Shown here: positions 55,701-64,000 of the stretch, one piece after another
How positions within the stretch are numbered: position 1 is the first letter of the stretch
How the letters are laid out: every line of letters starts with the position of its first letter
NCBI GenBank assembly: GCA_038093975.1
Contig: JBBPTG010000114.1
Location: 1 to 64,000, forward strand
Source of the DNA: Chalciporus piperatus
Taxonomy: Eukaryota > Basidiomycota > Agaricomycetes > Boletales > Boletaceae
Reading direction: 5' to 3'
Length of the DNA stretch: 64,000 bases
Made by a program: the position numbers and the translations under genes
Notes under the pieces: model-generated
Database searches by the model: none
What the model saw: only the letters and a program-made list of their open reading frames with translations
Told to the model about the DNA's origin: nothing

Positions 55701-58276
55701 ATGCTCTCCCGAAAGCCTTACCAAGGCCGATCACGCGGACTCGTGGTCGCTTTTGACGTCGGCACGACGTACAGCGGTGTGTCGTATGCTATTCTCGATC
55801 CAGGCGAGGTTCCAAAGATACAGGGTGTAACGAGGTTCGTTGCGTTGCGTTGCGTCGTTTCCATCGAATCCCCCTCTCTATCCGGATTGCATCGTGTGGA
55901 AACTTGTAACTGACATGGGCGATTGGCGTCGTCATCAAGGTATCCTGCGCAAGAGCATGTAGGCGGGGATAGTAAGATCCCGTCCATCGTGTATTACGAC
56001 CAACAAGGGACGCCTCGTGCTTTTGGTGCCGAGGCGCTGCAGGAACACGTCATCGAGCAAGCGGAAGATGAACAGTGGGTGAAGCTAGAATGGTGGGTTA
56101 TCTCGTGTTTGCTCCCCCCCCCACCCTCCCTCGTGGCGCCCCGATACGATAAGACGACACTCACATACATACGTGTACAACCTAGGTGGAAGCTCCACCT
56201 GCGAGCAAAACATCTCGCCGCCTCTCATATCGCCGACGACGACATCCCGCCCATTCCGTTGGGCAAATCCGCCGTCGAAGTCCTAGCGGACTTTATGCGA
56301 TATCTCTCCCAGTGCACTCGCAAGTACATCGAAGATTCACATGGGACCACTCTCTGGAAGTCGGTGGAGAGCCGTATCGAGTACGTGCTTACCCATCCGA
56401 ACGGGTGGGAAGGACCGCAGCAGAAGCAGATCCGACGTGCGGCGACGCTCGCGGGTCTCGTTTCGAATACCACCGAGGGACAGGATCGGGTGCATTTGTT
56501 GACGGAAGGAGAGGCGAGTTTGCATTTTTGCGTATCGACCATTTTGGCATCGGATGCGTTGTCGAAGACACCTATCGTTGTTTCCCCCGACCAACATGCT
56601 GAACGGGAGGAGGAACAGCCGCGTCAGCAGGGGGTGGTGATCATTGATGCGGGCGGAGGAACGATTGATTTGAGTGCGTATTCGATGAGGTTGTCGCCGG
56701 CGTCGTTTGAGGAGATTGCGCCTGCGGAATGTGAGTACTTACGGACGAGTGATCGTGGTTGGCGTCGTTGTCTCATCTAGTCGTCGTTATTCAGGTCGCC
56801 TACAAGGGTCCGTGTTGGTAACACGAAGGGCTGCCGTCCTGCTCAGAAGTAAGTCGTCGGAGAAGACGTTGGGATGTGCATACTCACGACTGTTCCGCAG
56901 GGAAACTCGAGGGCTCGCGATACGGAAGCCCGGAGATTCTGAAGCAGATGACTGACATATTTGACAAGACGACCAAACTTCGGCTTCGTAACGCTGAGGA
57001 TCCCCAGTATATCAAGTTCGGCACCGTTCGCGACAAGGATCCACAGTACGACATACGTTCTGGGCAGCTGCGACTGTCTGGGTGAGTTTGGAATATGTCA
57101 ACGTGCTCAGCTTCTGACATCTTGATGTACATTCAGAAAGAGCGTCGCAGATCTCTTTGAACCCTCGATGAAAGAAATAATCGACGCGTTCAAGAAACAG
57201 AAACAGGCTTCCTCGATCCCAATAACTGTGAGATTGACCTCGTCACTGTCCTGTGTCCGAAATCTTATTCTCTGTGATTCCAAGTCCGTTTTTCTAGTAG
57301 GAGGCTTTGCTGCCAGCGAGTGGCTATTCTCGAGTCTCCGAAGATACTTTGAGACGATGAACATCAGCGTTTGCCGGCCCGACAGCCACGTGTAAGTCTC
57401 ATCATCATGCACGATGCACGCACCGCGCGAGCTCATGCCATGTTCAGGAATAAAGCGGTAGCAGATGGCGCGATATCTTATCACATCGACCATCTCGTAT
57501 CGTCGAGGGTAGCGAAATTCACGTATGGTACCGAATGCAGCGTCCCATTCATCGCAAGCGACAGTGAACATCGTGCGAGACAAAAGAATATCTACCGTGG
57601 GCCATCGGGGCAGTTGGCACTTCCGAACGCGTTTGCGTCGATACTGACCAAGGTAAGTTTTCAGTCTTCCTTTGCGGGTAGAGCGAATGCAGGTTGACAA
57701 GTGGTTATACTATACTAGGGTACCCGGGTTGCCGAGCAGCAGGAGTTCGAAGAAGGCTTCGCTGTTCGACGCTCCTCTCACGTTGCGTGCAATTCCGTGG
57801 AGGTAGCTATAACGTCCTACAGAGGACCACTGGCTCAGCCCAGCTGGATGGATACCGAACAAGGTACTCGTCTCTCGATGATCCATGTCGCATTAAACCG
57901 ACCCGAGCGGTACGTTTTTTTTTTCAACCAGATCAATACTCGACGCTCTGCACCGTGCGTGCGGATACGTCGAAACTTGCCAAGTCGCTCTCTCCCAGAC
58001 GATCCGCTGATGGATCGTTGTATTATGCCCTCGATATTAAAGTGATATTGTTGTTCGGGTTGACGGAGCTCAGCGCGCAGGTGAGCTGGACGGAAAACGT
58101 GAGTGCTCGTTTGGCGATCTTGTACGTAGTACTCATTGGCTGATTGTCGACGATGGCCGTCAGGGGGTCGAGGCTCGGTAAGTTGTTACAGAGATACTAT
58201 CGCAATCGTCGTATCACTAACACGAATATCTGATTCAAGGACCCCGGCAGTGTTGGTGTACGATGATACAGCATGA
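55701..58276 (+). CDS. HSPA12-like Hsp70 family ATPase, copy 1
   Basis: Twelve exons: 55701-55834, 55940-56092, 56186-56730, 56795-56848, 56901-57081, 57137-57227, 57285-57391, 57448-57652, 57719-57863, 57932-58098, 58164-58177 and 58240-58276. They encode about 610 residues. The actin-like ATPase fold is marked by phosphate-1 AFDVGTTYSGVSY (residues about 17-29), phosphate-2 IIDAGGGTIDLSAY, and the adenosine motif FLVGGFAASEWL. Further family blocks are WKLHLRAKH, VLTHPNGWEGPQQ, LLTEGEASLHFC and KAVADGAISYHI. The classical substrate-binding domain of Hsp70 is replaced by a shorter C-terminal region, as in HSPA12-type proteins. An upstream in-frame ATG at 55665 would add 12 residues. No disruption is seen. 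It heads a tandem cluster of three. Confidence 0.85.
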
Positions 58277-59225
58277 ATGATCCGCCGAGGGAGCTTGAAG
58301 TGTACAGTAGTAGAGTTTGTATCACTGTAATAACCAAAATCGAGGAGGGAAGATCATGCTGCTCTGCAATCAAACCGAGGTTGTGGCTGTGCAGCCGATT
58401 CAGACGAAGTGCAACTTGAACCACTGTCCATTCCGACAACCTCAGTCCAAGTATGAGTCCGACCGACAGTTGTTTTTCGTTTCTGAATTTGAGTGCAAGG
58501 TTGCACGGTGACCAATGCCTCGTGAGTCGTTACAGATTCTTATTATTAATAGTTGTCCCAGCGCACTTTGGGGAAATCCTACTCAGACCGTTCGGATTGG
58601 CTTCGAGCTTCTGGAATTTGGAAGGGTGCTATCAAAATCACCTTCAACAATCCTGTATCCATTCACCACGGGCCCAACCGTGAAGCTCAGCGGTCAGCTT
58701 TCGCTTCGCGCATCACCAATTCACATATCACATTGACCCTGGAATGCAGAATACACGAGTTCTCCCCCAAATCATCACTGGCATGTTCGTGATGAATAGC
58801 CAAAGCATGATGCGCCTGCAGGGCGTACTTACCATGTAGGTGTTAGCCCCAGGCCACTGTGACTGACACCAAATGAAAGGGTTTGCGTTCCTTCCCGTGA
58901 CCATGGATACTACAGGATGTGATTGTGGAGACGATGATCACCGTTCCCGGGCCCCTGAGTCCATCATGAGGGTTGCACCGAACGCATATGTTAGTGCGAT
59001 CACGATCACAATGCTGTTGTCTGTGCCTACTGACAGGGTGCTACACCTAGTCCTATAGGAGTATGAGAGCGAGGGTATGATGCCGTGCAGCCTGAGAGAA
59101 GCCTGCGCATGTCATATAAGAAAACCGTTCTAGAATGACGAACAACAGGAATAATCCCCCACACATTCAACACACTGAACAACGCCCAGGACAGTGACCC
59201 CTCTGCACTCACTGGCACGAACCTC
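58277..59225. other. Spacer between Hsp70-like copies 1 and 2
   Basis: No gene or strong repeat is visible. It holds the 3' end of copy 1 and the promoter of copy 2. Confidence 0.45.
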
Positions 59226-61685
59226 ATGTTTGCACGACAACCGTATACGGGTTCGTCACGCAAGTTGGTGCTGGCATTCGACGTCGGCACCACCTTCAGC
59301 GGAGTATCCTATTCCATACTCGATCCCGGTGAGATCCCCGAAATACGCGGTGTATCAAAGTGATCCATGTTGTGATTTTTCCGTGTGGGAGGTAGGATTG
59401 ATTTTTATTTATTTTACGGATAGGTTTCCGGGACAAGAGAATGTTGGCGGCGACAACAAGATCCCGTCTATCATGTACTACGACAAAGAAGCCTCGCTTC
59501 GTGCAGTCGGTGCAGAAACCCAACAGGAACATATTGTCGCGTTAGCGGCGAGCGAGCGATGGACGAGGCTTGAATGGTGAGAAGACTCGCAGACCTGGCG
59601 GAGAAAGTTGATTGTGATTCAACCTTCTCTAGGTGGAAGCTTCACCTCCGCTCGAAACACCTGGAAGCCTCTCATTTCACAGATGCCGATATTCCTGCCC
59701 TCCCCGAGGGAAAGACCGCCGTGCAAGTCTTGGGCGACTTCATGGGCTACCTGTACACGTGTGCCAAAGCATATATCACCGAAGCCCATCCTTGTCTTTG
59801 GGAGTCGCTTCAGAAGGATATCGAGTTTGTGCTGACTCACCCCAATGGATGGGAAGGTCCACAACAGCAACAAATCCGACACGCTGCAGAGCTCGGCGGA
59901 CTTATTCCTGCCGGAGAGGAGGGCCAGTCTCGCATTCATCTTCTCACGGAAGGAGAAGCTAGTCTTCACTTCTGCGTCACCAACGTGTTGACATCGGATG
60001 CATTCGCGCAGACGCCAATCTTGTGCTCGGATGAGCCGGATGAGCCAGAGGAAGAGTCTGTACAGCCGCCGGAGAATCAGGGAGTAATCATCATCGATGC
60101 AGGAGGCGGGACCGTTGATCTTTCAGCATATTCCATGAAGCTCTCTCCTACATCGTTCAAAGAGATAGCACCTGCCGAATGTGAGTTACAATGCTGGGCT
60201 GACGTCTCTATCACTGATTGATATGATGTCGATAGGCCGACTGCAGGGGTCTGCCTTCGTCACATATCGTGCCCATGCATTCTTGAGAGGTGAGCGATGG
60301 ATTCCACCCAAAACACCGTTCTGAGATATATCTTCCCCAGCCAAGCTCGCGAACTCTCAATATGGTAGCGAGGAAAACCTGCATCACATGACAGATGTTT
60401 TCGATAAATCTTCCAAATTGCGATTCCGAGATGCGGACGAGCCCCAATACATCAAGTTTGGTGCCATTCGGGACAAAGATATCGACTATGATATTCGATC
60501 TGGTCAACTGAAACTGTCCGGGTAAGTACAGTTATCGAAGAGCACAGGGTTTGCTCACAGAAGAAACACAGGACAGATGTGGCCAAACTCTTCGAGCCCT
60601 CCGTCTTGGAAGTCATTTCAGCTTTCGAGAAACAGCGCTCAGCCGCGTCGATGCCAATCACTGTGTGTTCACGCAGTCCAGCATGCCTAGTGAAACACTG
60701 ATCGACCAGTTTAGTCCGTGTTCCTGGTGGGTGGCTTCGCAGCAAGCGACTGGCTTCATGCGAAGCTTGTGGAGCACATGTGTACTATCGGTGTTACCTT
60801 GTGTCGGCCACACCAGCATGTGTAAGTCCCCTTGCAAGTACAGGCGATAAACCGGTTAATGCTCCCCTCAGTAACAAAGCTGTTGCAGATGGCGCTGTGT
60901 CGTTTTTCATTGACCACCTTGTATCATCTAGAACGGCGCGATGTACGTACGGAACTGAGTGCAACGCATTGTACAATGCACACGACCCGGGACATCTTGC
61001 TAGGAAAGACAATGCGTTCGAAGGAGTCACGGGGTGTCTCGAAGTCCCTGGTGCATTCAAATCTATTCTCAAGAAGGTCTGTCGGCGTTAATTTACCCAT
61101 TGGTCACTCCCCGACGCGTCTTGCCTGCAGGGTACGGAGGTCTCTGAAGAGAAAGAATTCAGGCAATCCTTCATCATTGAGGAGTTCGATCTCTCGCACT
61201 GCGGCAGCATCTATGTGGATATCATAGCATACCGAGGTAAACTCTCGTCTCCATGCTGGGTGGACGCGGAGCGAGGTGAGTCCGACTCGGAACATACACC
61301 GAGTCACCGCTCGTGGCTTACCATCTCACGCAAGACGCTTACACTACTCTGTGCTCTGTGCGCGCGGACACGTCAAAGCTTGCTCACAGCATGACACCGC
61401 ATCACCTTCCCGACGGAGGGGGAACTTACTACTCTATCTTGTTTTACGTTGTCTTGCTCTTTGGTCTGACTGAGCTCAAGGCACAGATCAGTTGGCATGA
61501 TAAGGCACGTTGTCGTAGGGTATCCTAATCGTTCTCACGCTGACTTACTGTGTCTCTATTCTCTATAGGGAGTGGAAGTCAGGTGAGTATACACTGAGTT
61601 AGTCTCATTCGGGGGACATAATTGACTTTGCATCCACAGGAGTCCAGCGTCGGTTGTCTACGACGAGATCACATATAAGGGGTGA
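59226..61685 (+). CDS. HSPA12-like Hsp70 family ATPase, copy 2
   Basis: The first two exons (59226-59359 and 59424-59576) have exactly the lengths of those in copy 1 (134 and 153 nt), and the following introns fall at matching codons. The product of about 610 residues has AFDVGTTFSGVSY, WKLHLRSKH, VLTHPNGWEGPQQ, LLTEGEASLHFC, IIDAGGGTVDLSAY, FLVGGFAASDWL, KAVADGAVSFFI and a C-terminal LLFGLTELKAQISW before the stop at 61683-61685. The intron between the PIT and SVFLVGG segments ends at TTTAG and is complete. The gene appears intact. The family uses ATP binding; clients and role of the fungal paralogues are not established. Confidence 0.85.
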
Positions 61686-62567
61686 ATGAGTGTGCAGCTA
61701 TGGACATATTGGAGCATCAGTAGTTACCATTCTTAGGCTTGTCCTCATTGTATGGCTTCATGTTTTCTTGTCCCACCCTGATTCCAGACCAGGTGTCCAA
61801 AGGGTTTCGTTGGCATACCGTGAATATTGCGTGAATATGGCAAGTGGTTCACTGAGGTCATATTATTATCCGAAATGCAGTCAAGTCTAAGTAGGAACGA
61901 CTGTCTTCCTTCAATCTTTGGTCTGTCTAGGGGAGACTAAGTCAAGTCCGCATTTGGTCCACACAGGTCCACGTGACCAACTTCCACTGAGCCATCCGGA
62001 TTGTTGTTCTTGGATCCTCAAGGCCTGATGCTTCATAGTACTCCTTCCAATCACTGATGCGAAGACAGAGACAGGTCCAAGGGCGGGTACCTACCCTCAA
62101 ACCAAGGCACGAAGGAGATGAGTTCGATCATCGGATCTTAGCCACAGCAAATTATTCAGGTTATGCCCTGGCACCGCCGTATTGGAAGATGAATCGACAA
62201 TGTGCTATGAACCACACTGTGGGTCCAACGTGTTCGCAGGGAATGGAGAACAGCTTTGGTCCGAGTCACCTTGACAGTGAACGCAAACAATAGGATGATC
62301 TTCGACGTCTCATTTGGCAAACTTGAACCCTCGAGCTCCTCGTGTTCTGGAGCTGTCAAACTTTACTTACACTCCGTCACCTGCCTTTGTGAACGCGTTT
62401 ACCCAGCGCACCGTCCGTCAGCTGCATCATGGCATACATGGTTCCTGAAGGGCTGGCAGTAAATCGTATTTGTTCCATGATTTCTTTAGACTTGAAAGGC
62501 AGTTCCTGCCCGAAGCGCACCATATTCTTTCCTTTCAACGTCTTCAGTAACACCAAGCGCTCGCAAG
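61686..62567. other. Spacer between Hsp70-like copies 2 and 3
   Basis: No gene or repeat is supported. Confidence 0.45.
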
Positions 62568-64000
62568 ATGATTTCAAGAGAGCCCTACGAAGGCCTTTCT
62601 CGCAAGCTAGTCCTTGCATTTGACGTTGGTACGACGTACAGCGGGGTGTCTTACTGTCTCCTCGATCCCGGCGAGGTTCCAAAGATTCACGGAGTCTCGA
62701 GGCAAGCGAAGCTTCCTAGAAATATCGTTTGAACTATGTACTGACATATCAATGAATCAGGTATCCCGCCCAAGAGCATGTCGGAGGCGATAACAAGATA
62801 CCGTCCATCCTGTATTACGACCAACAGGGCGTCGTACGCGCGGTTGGAGCCGAGGCGCTACAGCAACATATCATCGAACAAGCCGAGGATGACAATTGGA
62901 TCAAGCTTGAATGGTAAGCATGACGGGTGCCGAAAGCGACTCTCCTTCCAGACTTACAGCATTGCCAGGTGGAAGCTTCACTTACGAGCCAAACATTTGT
63001 CGTCGTCACACATCAAAGACGGAGACATTCCTCCCCTTCCTCCGGGTATAAGCGCAGTTCAGGTTCTCGGTGATTTCATGCGGTATCTCTTCAGTTGCGC
63101 TCGGAACTACATCATCGAATCCCATGCCAGTGGTGACTCTTTGTGGAGGTCTGTCGAGAACGACATCCAATTCATCCTCACGCACCCGAATGGATGGGAA
63201 GGTGCTCAGCAAGAGCAAATTCGCCGTGCGGCAGAGATTGCCGGGCTTGTTCCCAGAGGCGAGGAGAGTCGAGAGCGCATCCGTATGTTGACAGAAGGGG
63301 AAGCCAGTCTGCATTTCTGCGTCACCAACGTACTAGCATCGGACTCGCTCTCGAAGGTTCCCATTGACTACTCCGAGGCCGTTGTCGGGGAAGTTGAAGT
63401 CCTTGAAGAGGAACCGGGTGCTCAAGGCGTCATCATACTTGACGCTGGGGGTGGCACTATCGACCTGAGTGCCTATTCTATGGACCTATCTCCTCCGACA
63501 ACCATTGTGGAGATTGCACCTGCGGAATGTAAGGGCGTTTTGTGACCGACATGACTTGTATCTGACATGTCGTTCTGTCGGTCTATAGGCCGTCTTCAAG
63601 GATCTGTTTTCGTTACACAAAGAGCTCATCAGTTTCTTCGATGTGAGTTTCTTCCGTGACACTTTGAGGGGTCCGAACATGTCTCATCGTTCCTGCTTTA
63701 GCCAAGCTGGCGAATTCACGATATGGTGATTCCGAAATTGTCCAACAGATGAAGGATATCTTCGACAAAACAACGAAACTCAGGTTCCGCGACGCTGGCG
63801 ATCCTCAGTACATCAAGTTCGGCACAGTCCGTGACAAAGATATTCAGTACGATATACGCTCTGGTCAGCTCAAGATATCTGGGTAAGGCTTTTTCAGCGT
63901 TCGATTTCTGCAGGGATCTAATATCTCCACAGGGAAGACGTCGCAACGTTTTTTGAGCCATCTGTGCAAGCGATCGCTGATGCTTTCCAGAAGCAATGCG
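62568..64000 (+). CDS. HSPA12-like Hsp70 family ATPase, copy 3 (cut by window end)
   Basis: Starts at 62568 (MISREPYEGLSRKLVLAFDVG) with a 134-nt first exon, as in copies 1 and 2. Intron 1 (62702-62760) begins GCAAGC and ends CAG, a GC-AG intron, while copies 1 and 2 use GT at the same site. Visible blocks are GTTYSGVSY, YPAQEHVGGDNKIPSI, WKLHLRAKH, LTHPNGWEGAQQ, LLTEGEASLHFC-type (MLTEGEASLHFC), ILDAGGGTIDLSAY, AKLANSRYGDSE and FGTVRDKDIQYDIRSG. The sequence ends inside the exon before the adenosine motif. No disruption is seen in the part present. Confidence 0.85.

Overview
The window reads as nuclear DNA of a filamentous basidiomycete, most likely an Agaricomycete (a Rhizoctonia-like Cantharellales genome would fit, but nothing here proves the genus). 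The reasons are: genes cut by many 45-65 nt introns, class I hydrophobins, a Ty1/copia retrotransposon, relics of a basidiomycete-type NACHT/NLR gene, and an expanded family of HSPA12-like Hsp70 proteins.

Layout. 1-5.3 kb is a graveyard: a frameshifted copia pol with its 3' LTR, a decayed NLR N-terminus on the minus strand, and a frameshifted DXD glycosyltransferase. 5.4-16.1 kb is a segmental array. A probable Sld7-like gene (14.6-16.1 kb, minus) is preceded by two relics of its 3' end (5.4-6.0 and 9.6-10.2 kb), and a WD40-kinase fusion gene lies between each pair. 16.3-23 kb is housekeeping-like: a Bor1-type anion transporter and a large Ser/Pro-rich protein. 23.4-42.1 kb is a large imperfect inverted duplication. 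Its arms carry a single-pass membrane protein, a hydrophobin and the 3' end of an SMP3-type GPI mannosyltransferase. The left arm holds an extra ~4 kb with CMC4 and an F-box gene. The centre holds two more WD40-kinase genes. 42.4-49.4 kb has two divergent WD40-kinase genes, then CCT8 (chaperonin theta), an SDR-like protein and a coiled-coil protein. 55.7-64 kb is a tandem cluster of three HSPA12-like Hsp70 genes, the last cut by the window edge.

The most striking content is the WD40-kinase family: six intact paralogues in 43 kb, each a seven-bladed WD40 propeller encoded by one ~915-933 nt exon, a Pro/Ser/Thr linker, and a complete protein kinase domain split over short exons. All six keep the P-loop, VAVK lysine, HGDL catalytic aspartate, DFG and APE, so all look catalytically competent. 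Around them are kinase relics, mosaic 3' ends and duplicated tails of neighbouring genes, showing repeated duplication, inversion and probable gene conversion. By architecture (sensor-like propeller plus kinase, clustered, fast turnover, next to an NLR relic and an Hsp70 cluster) this could be an innate-recognition or self/non-self locus, but that role is inference.
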